64,000 nucleotides of DNA, taken from positions 42,274 through 106,273 of the forward strand of contig FR883405.1 in the NCBI GenBank assembly GCA_000435835.1, in the 5' to 3' direction. A program made the translations under genes and the position numbers. Below, in pieces: positions 37,796-47,703 of this stretch. This DNA comes from Clostridium sp. CAG:221. Its GTDB lineage: Bacteria > Bacillota > Clostridia > Clostridiales > Clostridiaceae. Position 1 is the stretch's first letter. Each line of letters opens with the position of its first letter. A model generated the notes under the pieces. That model saw only the letters and a list, made by a program, of their open reading frames with translations. It searched no databases and had not been told where the DNA came from.

Positions 37796-39229
37796 ATGGG
37801 GAAAAGGGTGAAAAAATCTTTATCAACACTGAAGTTATATGATAAGATAGTTTTAAGTGCAACTGTTATACTTATAATAATTTCACTAATTCTTACAGTG
37901 GTGAGTATAGATAATATAACAAAAAGCAAAATTGAAGAAGTAGAACAATATTTAGCAACTCTAACTATGGATTTTAAAGATAATGTAGATGGTTTTCTTA
38001 AGGAAAAAATTGATTTGTTAAAATTTATAGCATCATTTCCTGAAATATACAATATGAATTGGGATGAACAGTATAAATTTTTAAAAGAGAAAACAATATA
38101 TTCAAAATTTGAGCATATGTTTATTTTGGATAATGAAGGATATGGTTATTATGTTCAAAGTGATGAAATTAAAGAACAATCACATGAAGAGTTTTTTCAG
38201 AATATTAAAGATAAAGAAGAATATATAACGGAACCATTTTTAGAAGAGTACCAAAATAGATCAATTACAACTATAAGTGTTGCAATTTATAATAATGGAA
38301 ATAGAGTTGGAACTTTATGTGGTGCTCTGAATTTAAAGGAAATAAACGATAAGATTCAAAGTGTGAAAGTTAAGAAAAGCGGTTTTGGCTTTGTAATTAA
38401 TAATAATGGTAATTATGTTGTAAGTAATGATATGAATCTAGTTCATAACAAAATTAATATTTTTGAACTTGAAAATTATGATGCTACATTATTAGATAGT
38501 GACAAGAAAAATGATAATGGATTAATGGTAATTAATGGGGAGAATTATTATGCAAATTATTCATTACTGGATGGTGTACCTTGGAAAGTTGTTTTTGTTG
38601 TGTCTGTAAGGGAAGTTTTAGAGGAAATTAGAAATATCAAGTATTTACAGTATTTTAGTACAATGTTGTTCATAATTTTGCTAGGTCTTATTGTACGTAT
38701 AATTGCAAAGTATATAAGAAATGATAAGTTGGTATATATAGATTCATTAACTCAAATTGCTAATAGAAATAAATGTAATTATATATTTACTAGAATTGAT
38801 AATGGTTACAAAGAAGACTTGGCTATAATATCCATAGATTTAAATGACTTTAAAATTGTGAATGATACAATGGGACATAATGTTGGAGATGAGCTTTTAT
38901 GTGATTTTGCAAAAATATTAAAATTAACCTTTGAAAAATATGGATTTATTGGACGTATGGGGGGAGATGAATTCATTGTTATATTAAGTGGATATGACGT
39001 AACTAAGGTTAAAAAAATTATACGAGAATTTAATAATAATATATTAAGCTTTAATACAATAAATAATAAGAAATATAAAATATCAGCTTCATGTGGATAT
39101 GCTATAAGAAAAAAAGATGAAATTATATCATTGAAAGAAGTTTATAAAAAAGCTGATAAAAATATGTATCTCAATAAAAGAGAATTAAAACTTGCATCTA
39201 ATAACAAAGAAGGGGCTGTATCAAAATAA
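37796..39229 (+). CDS. Diguanylate cyclase with extracellular Cache sensor
   Basis: 477 residues: membrane helix near 17-40, an extracytoplasmic double-Cache-like domain (about 45-280, ending with the typical GVPWKVVFVV), a second helix near 287-306, and a GGDEF domain (about 315-470) with intact MGGDEF near 387-392. It should make cyclic di-GMP in response to an external ligand. No RxxD inhibitory site is seen five residues before the motif. AGGA gives only a modest ribosome site. A strong terminator follows. Confidence 0.9.
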   Translation: MGKRVKKSLSTLKLYDKIVLSATVILIIISLILTVVSIDNITKSKIEEVEQYLATLTMDFKDNVDGFLKEKIDLLKFIASFPEIYNMNWDEQYKFLKEKTIYSKFEHMFILDNEGYGYYVQSDEIKEQSHEEFFQNIKDKEEYITEPFLEEYQNRSITTISVAIYNNGNRVGTLCGALNLKEINDKIQSVKVKKSGFGFVINNNGNYVVSNDMNLVHNKINIFELENYDATLLDSDKKNDNGLMVINGENYYANYSLLDGVPWKVVFVVSVREVLEEIRNIKYLQYFSTMLFIILLGLIVRIIAKYIRNDKLVYIDSLTQIANRNKCNYIFTRIDNGYKEDLAIISIDLNDFKIVNDTMGHNVGDELLCDFAKILKLTFEKYGFIGRMGGDEFIVILSGYDVTKVKKIIREFNNNILSFNTINNKKYKISASCGYAIRKKDEIISLKEVYKKADKNMYLNKRELKLASNNKEGAVSK

Positions 39230-39248
39230 TATTTGATACTAACCGATA

Positions 39249-39283
39249 AAAAAAGGGAATTCGTATTTGAATTCCCTTTTTTG
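39249..39283 (+). terminator. Intrinsic terminator of the GGDEF gene
   Basis: Perfect 14-bp stem (AAAAAAGGGAATTC and complement) with a six-base loop. The truncated transposase begins only 15 bases after it. Confidence 0.85.
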
Positions 39284-39297
39284 CATATAATATCGTT

Positions 39298-40458
39298 ATG
39301 AAAAACTTCAAAAAGAATGTGATACCTATGCAACAAATAGGTTTTCCAATACAGGTCCCTTTTATACCTAAAGAAAATGATCCTGTAAGACTGCTATTTG
39401 AAGTTACGGAGGGATTAGATTATACAAATTTATATAAAACATACTCTACATTAGGTAGAAATCCAGCAGTCGATCCAGTCACTTTATTTAGGCTATTAAT
39501 ATATGGAGATATGAATAAAATATACTCCAGTAGAGAATTAGAAAAAGCTTGCAAACGTGATATAAACTTTATTTGGCTTTTGCAGGGGCAAAAGGCTCCG
39601 GATCATAATACAATTGCTAGATTTAGAAGTCAACGTTTAGCAAATTGCCTTCGTGATTTATTTAATCAACTTATTATTTATTTAGGAGAAAATAATGAAA
39701 TTCAATATGAAAATTTATTTGTAGATGGTACAAAAATCGAAGCGAATGCTAATAAGTATACTTTTATATGGAAAAAAGCAACTGATAAATTTGAAAATAA
39801 ACTACAAGAAAAAATTAAAGATACTTTAAAACATTTAAAAGATGAGTTAGGTATAAAAATCAATATTAACAATGATAAAATAACAGTTGATTTCGTATCT
39901 AAAATATTACACAAGTTAGATACTATTAAAATTGAAAATAAAATTGAATTTGTTCATGGAAAAGGTAAAAGAAAAAGCAAATTGCAAAAATACTTTGAAT
40001 CACTTGAAGAATTTATAGAAAAACAAAGTAAATATGATGAATATAATAGCATCTTTGATGGTCGAAATAGCTTTTCAAAAACTGATAAAGACGCGACTTT
40101 CATGCATATGAAAGAAGACCATATGAAAAATGGTCAACTTAAACCAGGGTATAATATTCAAATTGGTGTTGAAGGAGAATACATAGTCGGTGTTGATGTT
40201 TCAAGTGAAAGAGCAGATCAATTAACATTCATACCATTTCTTAATAAACTTGAAAATGATTTACCTGAAAAATTTAAAAATGTTATAGCTGACGCTGGAT
40301 ACGAAAGTGAAGAAAATTATAAATATTTAAGTGAACATAATCAAAATCCATATATTAAACCACAAAACTACAAAAAGTCAAAAAGTAAAAAATTTAAAAA
40401 TGATATTAGTAAGAGAGAAGATATGACTTATAATGCTGAGGATGATTATTACATATGT
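39298..40458 (+). mobile_element. Truncated IS1182-family transposase
   Basis: Encodes the first 387 or so residues of an IS1182-type DDE transposase: N-terminal PFIPKENDPVRLL and LGRNPAVDPVTLFRLL, first Asp in LFVDGTKIEANANKYTF and second Asp in VIADAGYESEENY. The homology stops after DDYYIC; the frame then runs 28 codons into unrelated DNA and stops at 40545. The C-terminal region with the last catalytic Glu is missing, so the element is dead. No ribosome site is visible and the right-hand end is lost. Inverted-repeat ends could not be recognised. Confidence 0.85.
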
Positions 40459-40661
40459 GCATATGGAATATTATTATTCACATATTCATTTTTCTTCTGT
40501 TTTACTTTAACATCTCCTGCCAACCCTACAGTTTCTAAACTATAAAGTGCTGCAAAAGACATTACACCCCCTACTCCAGCACCATTTGCATAAAAATGCA
40601 CACCCCCTAGTAAAAATTCAACTAAGAGATGTGCATAAACACTGAAAAAGCCTAAAAACAG
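40459..40661 (-). pseudogene. Unidentified coding-like remnant beside the truncated IS
   Basis: An open minus-strand stretch of about 67 codons without a proper start (LFLGFFSVYAHLLVEFLL..., then SFAALYSLETVGLAGDVKVK), broken at the IS1182 junction. The hydrophobic, Gly-rich composition suggests a piece of a membrane protein. I could not assign it. It lies between the IS remnant and the 3' end of the M60 gene. Confidence 0.25.
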
Positions 40662-40707
40662 TCAAAGTGCATATTAAAAATAATTAATTTTACTATTCTA
40701 TATATTA

Positions 40708-43700
40708 TTATCTATTATCAAGCATAAACATAAATTGTGATGTATAATTATCAACTTCATCTTCATATACTAAAGTAATTGTATATATATATGAGTCAAA
40801 ATTTGTAGTATCTATTGTTACAACTCCATTTTCATCTACACAATCTTTTATATCTAAAGTAGTATATTCATGTGTTTTATTATGCTTCACTATTACTGAT
40901 TTTGGTAATAATTTTTCACCATTTCTATTTATAACATCCAAGTTTACAGTTGCTTTATTATCTTTTGAATAAATACTCCCTGGCATTAATCCACCTAAAA
41001 CATTTGCTTTTAAATCTTTTAATTTTTTAAGATTTTTAAGTGGTGATAAATCTCTTATTTCATTATAGTCTATATCTAATGATTCTAAGTTTATGGCATG
41101 TTGTAACCCTTCTAAACTTTCTACTTGTGATACTTTTAGTGAAGTAAGCTTTCTCATTTCTCCAACTGTTATTTCACCTGATATTCCAAGTTCTTTTTGT
41201 ATACTAGCTTTTAAAAATTCATCTTTTATTTGCACTGTTTCATTTAAATTAACTTCTACTAATGAATCCATAGCTTCTTTTAATTTTTCAATAGCTTTGT
41301 CTATTGTTTCTTGATTAGCTGAACTTAAAGCTTCTTTACCAACATTTATTGCATTTTCTAATCTTTCAATAGATTCTTGAGTATAATTATTTAAATTTAT
41401 ATTTTCAGCTTTTGTTAAAACTTCTTCTAATTTAGCTGTATTAAATTTTGCTATATTTCTAAATCTTGCCTCTGCCCAGTCTGCATGATCCCAAGTAATA
41501 CCATTAGTTGCTGAATCTACTACTAATTTAACTTCATTAGAGTTTCTAACATCTACCATTAAACGTTGTTTTGGTGAATTTGATTTCATAACATCAGTTT
41601 CTGCTTTTAATTTACCATCTACATAAACCTTAAATATAACACTTGATGCACTTTGATTTGATACAAATTCATCAAGACCTACCCAAGTATCAAATATATC
41701 ATATCCTGTTGAATCATATACTATTTCTGAATAAGAATGAGTTCCTATACCCTTTTTAAAAGTATCATAAGTTCCATTTTCATTTAAAAGTTTTATAGGT
41801 TGTTGTCTTACTGATTTATCTTTACCTATAGCCCCTGAACCTATTGTTGCTGATTTCCATTCTAAATCAGATACATAAGTTTCTTCATCTGTAATTGCTA
41901 CTTTTCTTGTAAATTCAGTTGTTAAGTTATCACTGTCTGTTACAGAATATACAACATCAAATATTCCAACTTTTCCTTTTTCATAATCTGTTTTTACATT
42001 TATTTTAGAAGTTAAGTTTCCATCTTCATAATCAGTTGCTGTTATTCCTTGAAGTAAATCTACTTCCTCATTTACATTAAATACTGCTAAATCTTTACCT
42101 TCTATTACTGGTTTTGAATAATTTTTATATAATTTAGTATCTGCCCAAGATGCAAAATCTCCTACTAAGTTTCCATCTACATCATCAGCAATTAAAGTAA
42201 GTTCTTTAACTCCTGTAACATCTAATCTTACATATTCTGCAGGAGTATTTGTTTTTATTACATCAGAAGTATAAACTTCTTTTCCATCAGCAAGTATTCT
42301 AAATCTTATTGTTGTACTTCCTAAGTTATAGTTTTTATCTGTTCCCACATATGTTGTAAAATAGTTGTAATTTCCATCTAAATTATATACTATTTTAGCA
42401 TTTGTTGCAGCACCAATACCTTTATCAAAAGTTTTAACAGTTCCATCTACGTTAAGTTTAATCTTATTAGTTGAGCCAACTGCCATATCTTTAACAACAC
42501 TTCTCCATCCAGTTGTAGCTGACTCCCAATTCATATCTGATAAATATTTGCTTTGACCATAAACTACTATTGTTCTTTCCTTTGTAGTTATATTTGAATC
42601 ACTATCAGTTACTGTGTATGTTACTTTGTATGTTCCTACTTTGTTTGATGAAAATCCACCATCATTTACTACTATATTTGAAGTTATGTTGCCATCTTCT
42701 TGATCACTTGCAACTACTCCATCCATTAAATTTAATTCAGTATTTTTCTCAATCATTGTAAATTCTTCAAATGTTAAAGTTGGGAATTTAGCTTTTATTA
42801 TTTTTTCAGCATTATCCAATTCAACTTTGAATAATTCATATGCTGGATGATTTTTAACCTCTTCTCTTAAAGCTTCTAATTTTTCTAAAGTATTATAGCT
42901 TTGTGCTACTTCTGTTTTGTTTTCATCTGTAAATAAACCAGCCATTTTATCTGCTAATTTATCTTCTTTATAAAATGCCACTTCACCGAAGCTTGCCCAT
43001 TCTCCACTTGCTTTTACAAATTTAAACTTCACTCTTCTTGCATTTACTTTGCTCATATTAAATTCAACAGTATCGCTTATTGCTCCAGAATATGAGCCTT
43101 GTCCTGCTAAATAGAAATCATCTCCTGATTCACTTTCTGATACATATATTTCAAATTCAATAGCAAAACCTTTGTTATTTCCGTCACGTCTTGATGCATA
43201 TGCCATCTTGCTTATTTCTTGAACTTCACCTAAATCAAATGTTACTTCATTTTTAAATGAACTATTATTTGGAGAGTTTGTCTCCCAATGAGTATTTATT
43301 TTTCCATCTATTGCATTGCCTATTACACTGTTTCCGTAATTTCCTGCATTATTTTTTGCAGATACTATAGGTAATTTAAACTCTTCGTTATATCCATCTA
43401 AATTTGAGAACTGCCCATACTTAGATTTTGTAACTGTATAATCTTCAGATACTGTAACATATATTTTTTTACTTGTTACATTGTTATCTTTATCAGTTAC
43501 TTTATATACAACTTCAAATTTTCCTATTTTATCTTTTTCAAAACTATTTGATTCAATTTCAATTTTTGATGTTAAATTTCCATCTTCCACATCAATTGCT
43601 TCAACACCTTCTCTTGGATTGAAATCTTGTCCAAGTTTTAAGTTTTTATTTTCTGCTATAATTTTTGGTTTAGCATTATTTGTAGTTAATTTTGGATTAG

Positions 43701-46700
43701 CTATTAGTCCATGGTCTGCTGTATTTCCATTTTCAGCATCAGAAACTTCAATTACAAGCTCTTTAACACCTGATACAGGAACATTTACATAAGCCATGTT
43801 GTCATAATATCCTAAAACATCTGTAGATGCTAAAACTTTACCATCTGCTATTATTTTAAATTTGATACTTGAATTATTATTTGGTTGTATTGATGATTGA
43901 TCAACTCCAAGTAATGCCTCAAATGTATCATATTCTTTATCTGATAAATCATAAGTTATCTTACCATTAGCATGTATTCCAAAACCTTTTTCAAATGTTT
44001 TTATATTTCCATTTACTCTACCTTGTATATTAGAGTTTCTTCTTGGAGTCCCCCATGCTGTTGATACAGATTTCCACTCAAAATCTGATAAATAATCATA
44101 GTCACTTACTACTTTTACATTTAATATTTTATTAAAAGTTACATCATTATCTTCTACTGTATATTTAACTTGATAGTTTCCATGCTTAGTAGTATCTACA
44201 TTACTTTCAAATTTAACTTTTGATGTTATGTCACTTCCTGAGTGAGTAAATCCTTTAACATAATCCATAGCATTAAATTCTTCATTTAAATTTAATGTTA
44301 TAGTTTCTTGTTGAATACTTATGCTTGGTGTTAATGAATTTATTTGTACTTTATCACCTGTTGATAAATTTTTTGCATAAGGTATTACTTCATAATTTAT
44401 ATTTTCACTTATATTAGTTGCCTCTGAATCTGTATAAGTTCCAGATGTAGTAAACCCTATCACTTTTCCATTTTTCACTATTTCATAACCAAGGAAGTCA
44501 TCTTTTGCTTCACTAGCAATACTCATGCTTAGTTTTATTCCAGAATTTGATTTTGATAATGAAACTTCTAAAGAAGTATCTTTGTTTTCAAATCCATTTC
44601 CTTCATAATTCATAGCACTAGTATTTAAATACCATATTTTTTGTCCTACATTTGAATATTTCTCTTTTAATCTATTTTTACATTCATCTGATAATTTAAA
44701 TCCATATTTGTCAAAATAATTACTTAGATTCATACCTATAATTTCTGATGAATATTCAGCAAATAAATCTTGCTTTTCTTGTGTAGTGCTAGGATTAGGT
44801 TTTCTCTTTCTATATAATGCTTCTAACTCTGGCCAATAAGTATTTTTCTTTATTTGTAGTTGCCAGAACATTCCTAGTTTTTCAGAATAATCTAATTCTT
44901 CGTACGTTTTTAATGATTTCTCTGGTGCTAAATACTCATATAATTTATCATATTGTACTCTATCATTTAATCCATTTTTTATATAAGCATTGTTTGCCCA
45001 CATATTATTAGTAACTTCGCCCCACTCTCTTGCCTTTATATCCATTTGGTGTCCGGCTTCATGAAGCATTCCCCAAAGTATACTGTTTATACTACTTTCA
45101 TCAGTTCTTAATACAATTTCTTGTATATGTCTTTGAATACCTATATGATCAGTATATGCATAAGCTGCACCATAAGGTTGCATTAACCTTACTGCTGTTC
45201 TAACATTTGTAGAATCATTATCTGGATCGCTAGTATCATCTTTTAATCCAGCAAAATCAAATGCTTCTTGGAATTTCTTATTCCAAACATCTACACTTTC
45301 TTCAACATCTACGTTTTCATTTACATATACTTTATATGCTGCTTTTGCAGTTCCTGTGTATAATACTCTTTTTGTACTGAATTCATATATATCAACTGTA
45401 TTTTCAGGATCTTTATCTAGCTTTTCTTTATATTCTTTTAATAATTTTAAGAATTTTTCTTTATCATCTCCTGGTTTGAATGATGGGAAGAATTCTCCAC
45501 CTTCTATACGTACAACTGGAGCTTTTCCTTGTTGTTCAGGTGTATATTTGTTTATTAAATATACTGCTCCACCCTTTGTAGATTTCATACTCCATGAGTC
45601 ACTATATATTTCAGGTACTGTTATAACATTCATACCCTTTTGTAATTGATACTCTTTTTTCCAGTAACCAAATCTACCTTCTTGCTGAGTAAATGCAATT
45701 ATTGGAAGTGGTGCCCCGTCTTCTGCATCAACAAAAACTCTAAATACTTGTCCTGGTTTTGCCACTATACCTGTAGATTGTAAGTCTGTACCAAAAGTAG
45801 ACATTTTTAATTGATTTCTTGCTTTTGCATGTGTATCACCATATTGTGTCAGTGTAAATGTTCTATCTGAGTAATCTTTATCACCTTTTAAAATTTCTTT
45901 TGCTAAATCTATAGAATATACTAATTGTTCTTTTAAAGGATGATTATTAAGTTCCGCTTCTAAATTATTTATTACATCTATATTGTTATATTCATCTTTT
46001 AACTTTGTCATTGTACCATCTGTAAAAATATTATTTATTATTTCAGATAGTGTATCCTTTTTATAAAGCATAAACTCTGAGGCAGATGCCCAATTTTGAT
46101 TAGCTTTTTTGAATTTAAATTTTACTCTTTTAAATTCTGTTTCTTCAAATTCTATTTCTACTATATCTCTAGTAGAATCTGTATATTTTCCTTGGCTTAC
46201 TAAAGTGAAATCATCCCCATTGTCTGTAAGTGAAGAGTATATTTCAAATTCTTCAGCAAAACCTTTACCTTTGGCACCATCTTGTCTTGCACCATATACT
46301 ATTCTATTTAATTTCGTCACTTCCTCTAGTGTAAGTATTACTTCATTTTCAAAGGTTTCACTGTTAACTTTTCCTGTTTCCCAATGAGTACTAAAGTTTC
46401 CATCAATAGCTTTAGATATGTTTGATGATGAATATTGTCCTCCGTTATTAGCTATTGAAATTATTTTAGAATTATCTAATTTAAAAGCTTTATTATACTC
46501 TTCTAAATAACTACTATTAAGTAAATCAAACTTACTTACTTTAGATTGATTTAATTGTATATTTCCATTTTCTTCATTTGATATACTTCTAGATAATTTG
46601 ATATCTTCTTTTATCTCACTAGCAAAAACATCTATAGTTTGTGCTGAAAAGTTAAAAGTGGTTGCTAACATAATTAAGGCTGATAGTTTTCTTCTGTGCA

Positions 46701-46701
46701 T
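40708..46701 (-). CDS. Secreted M60-family (enhancin-like) metallopeptidase, multi-modular
   Basis: 1997 residues. Signal peptide (1-28). F5/8-type (CBM32-like) module 75-215; M60 catalytic region about 280-700 with HEAGH at 547-551 and E562 in GEVTNN, the gluzincin zinc site. Then alternating Ig-like DUF5011 repeats (800-865, 1010-1085, 1305-1380, 1530-1605) and NPCBM/CBM51-like modules (867-1005, 1385-1525, 1608-1748), a second F5/8-type module 1110-1245, a FIVAR helix pair 1750-1816 and a leucine-rich-repeat-like end. M60 enzymes cut O-glycosylated proteins such as mucins; the modules should bind host glycans. No sortase motif is seen, so it is probably released. GGGGGAG gives the start. 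Related to C. perfringens ZmpA/B-type proteins. Confidence 0.92.
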   Translation of the reverse strand: MHRRKLSALIMLATTFNFSAQTIDVFASEIKEDIKLSRSISNEENGNIQLNQSKVSKFDLLNSSYLEEYNKAFKLDNSKIISIANNGGQYSSSNISKAIDGNFSTHWETGKVNSETFENEVILTLEEVTKLNRIVYGARQDGAKGKGFAEEFEIYSSLTDNGDDFTLVSQGKYTDSTRDIVEIEFEETEFKRVKFKFKKANQNWASASEFMLYKKDTLSEIINNIFTDGTMTKLKDEYNNIDVINNLEAELNNHPLKEQLVYSIDLAKEILKGDKDYSDRTFTLTQYGDTHAKARNQLKMSTFGTDLQSTGIVAKPGQVFRVFVDAEDGAPLPIIAFTQQEGRFGYWKKEYQLQKGMNVITVPEIYSDSWSMKSTKGGAVYLINKYTPEQQGKAPVVRIEGGEFFPSFKPGDDKEKFLKLLKEYKEKLDKDPENTVDIYEFSTKRVLYTGTAKAAYKVYVNENVDVEESVDVWNKKFQEAFDFAGLKDDTSDPDNDSTNVRTAVRLMQPYGAAYAYTDHIGIQRHIQEIVLRTDESSINSILWGMLHEAGHQMDIKAREWGEVTNNMWANNAYIKNGLNDRVQYDKLYEYLAPEKSLKTYEELDYSEKLGMFWQLQIKKNTYWPELEALYRKRKPNPSTTQEKQDLFAEYSSEIIGMNLSNYFDKYGFKLSDECKNRLKEKYSNVGQKIWYLNTSAMNYEGNGFENKDTSLEVSLSKSNSGIKLSMSIASEAKDDFLGYEIVKNGKVIGFTTSGTYTDSEATNISENINYEVIPYAKNLSTGDKVQINSLTPSISIQQETITLNLNEEFNAMDYVKGFTHSGSDITSKVKFESNVDTTKHGNYQVKYTVEDNDVTFNKILNVKVVSDYDYLSDFEWKSVSTAWGTPRRNSNIQGRVNGNIKTFEKGFGIHANGKITYDLSDKEYDTFEALLGVDQSSIQPNNNSSIKFKIIADGKVLASTDVLGYYDNMAYVNVPVSGVKELVIEVSDAENGNTADHGLIANPKLTTNNAKPKIIAENKNLKLGQDFNPREGVEAIDVEDGNLTSKIEIESNSFEKDKIGKFEVVYKVTDKDNNVTSKKIYVTVSEDYTVTKSKYGQFSNLDGYNEEFKLPIVSAKNNAGNYGNSVIGNAIDGKINTHWETNSPNNSSFKNEVTFDLGEVQEISKMAYASRRDGNNKGFAIEFEIYVSESESGDDFYLAGQGSYSGAISDTVEFNMSKVNARRVKFKFVKASGEWASFGEVAFYKEDKLADKMAGLFTDENKTEVAQSYNTLEKLEALREEVKNHPAYELFKVELDNAEKIIKAKFPTLTFEEFTMIEKNTELNLMDGVVASDQEDGNITSNIVVNDGGFSSNKVGTYKVTYTVTDSDSNITTKERTIVVYGQSKYLSDMNWESATTGWRSVVKDMAVGSTNKIKLNVDGTVKTFDKGIGAATNAKIVYNLDGNYNYFTTYVGTDKNYNLGSTTIRFRILADGKEVYTSDVIKTNTPAEYVRLDVTGVKELTLIADDVDGNLVGDFASWADTKLYKNYSKPVIEGKDLAVFNVNEEVDLLQGITATDYEDGNLTSKINVKTDYEKGKVGIFDVVYSVTDSDNLTTEFTRKVAITDEETYVSDLEWKSATIGSGAIGKDKSVRQQPIKLLNENGTYDTFKKGIGTHSYSEIVYDSTGYDIFDTWVGLDEFVSNQSASSVIFKVYVDGKLKAETDVMKSNSPKQRLMVDVRNSNEVKLVVDSATNGITWDHADWAEARFRNIAKFNTAKLEEVLTKAENINLNNYTQESIERLENAINVGKEALSSANQETIDKAIEKLKEAMDSLVEVNLNETVQIKDEFLKASIQKELGISGEITVGEMRKLTSLKVSQVESLEGLQHAINLESLDIDYNEIRDLSPLKNLKKLKDLKANVLGGLMPGSIYSKDNKATVNLDVINRNGEKLLPKSVIVKHNKTHEYTTLDIKDCVDENGVVTIDTTNFDSYIYTITLVYEDEVDNYTSQFMFMLDNR

Positions 46702-46797
46702 ATTTCTCCCCCAAAGTAATTTATTGTCTCATAAGTACATTAAGTTGATATAAAAAAAAAGCTACTCTAAAGAGTTTACCTATTATTTTTACACGTC

Positions 46798-46826
46798 ATT
46801 CTACCATTATATACATATTGGGTCAA
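46798..46826 (-). promoter_or_regulatory. Promoter of the M60 peptidase gene
   Basis: On the minus strand TTGACC, 17 bases, TAGAAT, leaving a leader of about 90 bases. The leader holds a short ACTCTTTAGAGT hairpin followed by a nine-T run. Confidence 0.5.
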
Positions 46827-46829
46827 TAT

Positions 46830-47136
46830 TTTGATAATCCAACTAATTATTAATCTCTATACAGTGGGAGTGTTTTTATACACCTAAAACTTATTTGATC
46901 TACCATGATATTTACGCCCTTCCATTCACATAATTGCCTTAAAATTTTTCCTATTTCCGCTTTTTGTTCTCCATATATTTCTTTTCTCCTAAATTTAAGT
47001 GCAAACACTAAATGATACTTACAATTCCATTTAGTATGTGCTAAACTATTAGTATCCATATTATTATATTGTCCCTCCTTTTGTTATTTAAATCTGGCCG
47101 ACAAACCTTAAAGTATTAACAAAAGGAGGTTTTTTA
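46830..47136 (-). mobile_element. Internally deleted IS200-type element (tnpA remnant)
   Basis: Frame 46850-47059 encodes the first 51 or so residues of an IS200 Y1 transposase (MDTNSLAHTKWNCKYHLVFA, FRRKEIYGEQKAEIGKILRQLC). It then jumps to unrelated residues, so the HUH and catalytic Tyr regions are gone. Upstream, a 13-bp inverted repeat (47074-47086 and 47117-47129) places AAAGGAGGG of tnpA inside the stem, as known for IS200 translational repression. Outer limits are approximate. Confidence 0.75.
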
Positions 47137-47199
47137 ACATACTGAATACTAAAGCTTTTCTAAACACCTTTTCATAGCAAGGGTTTTCTTTATACAAGA

Positions 47200-47230
47200 A
47201 ATAAGCCGTGAAAAATTTTCACGGCTTATT
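47200..47230 (-). terminator. Hairpin at the 3' end of ssrA
   Basis: 15-bp inverted repeat AATAAGCCGTGAAAA with its complement around one base, directly after the tmRNA CCA end; the following T-run is short. Confidence 0.65.
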
Positions 47231-47231
47231 G

Positions 47232-47587
47232 TGGTGGAGGCGATGGGTGTCGAACCCATGTCCGAAAGCAGACCAGTCTGACTTTCTACGAGCGTAGTTT
47301 GTGACTAAAATTTCGGTCCTCAGTTCGCTCACAAACAAACTCCTGATTCCCTAGCTTCATAAATACCCCTTTAGCTCAAAGCTTTGCTAAACTTCGTTCC
47401 CCACTTTAATGACACCAGTAATCCTATGCGTGGGCACACAGGGCTGATGAGCAGCGTTAAATTAAGCTGCTAATGCAAAATTGTCTTCTGCGTTTATATT
47501 TAATGCATACTTTATTATCGAGGTGACATGCTTGCCTCGGCTCGCTTATCAAACCCATCTTACCCCCGTCGAAGCCAAAACGCCCCC
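47232..47587 (-). ncRNA. ssrA: Transfer-messenger RNA (tmRNA)
   Basis: 356 bases. The 5' end GGGGGCG pairs with 3' CGCCTCC (one G-U) to form the acceptor stem; encoded CCA ends at 47232. The T arm (GGGTTCGACACCC) is visible. The reading frame 47491-47462 encodes the tag AEDNFALAA with stop TAA, the tag type of Clostridium. With SmpB it rescues stalled ribosomes and marks incomplete proteins for proteolysis. smpB lies 3.9 kb away. Confidence 0.97.
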
Positions 47588-47665
47588 ATGTAGTAACATG
47601 GAATGATAGCTTAATTATCATCCATATTAAGTTTTTAATCCTGATAAATTTCTTATCAGGATTTA

Positions 47666-47694
47666 ATTATAATCTATATAAAATTTATTGTCAA
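47666..47694 (-). promoter_or_regulatory. Consensus promoter of ssrA
   Basis: On the minus strand TTGACA, 17 bases, TATAAT, an exact sigma-A consensus. Start point near 47659, about 70 bases before the mature 5' end; a Rho-like 11-bp hairpin (47637-47663) overlaps the start region. Confidence 0.75.
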
Positions 47695-47703
47695 CTTACA
47701 GTT

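Noticed and set aside
39298..40545. Complete IS1182 transposase
   Set aside because: Homology stops near 40458; the last 28 codons are unrelated and the third catalytic acid is missing.
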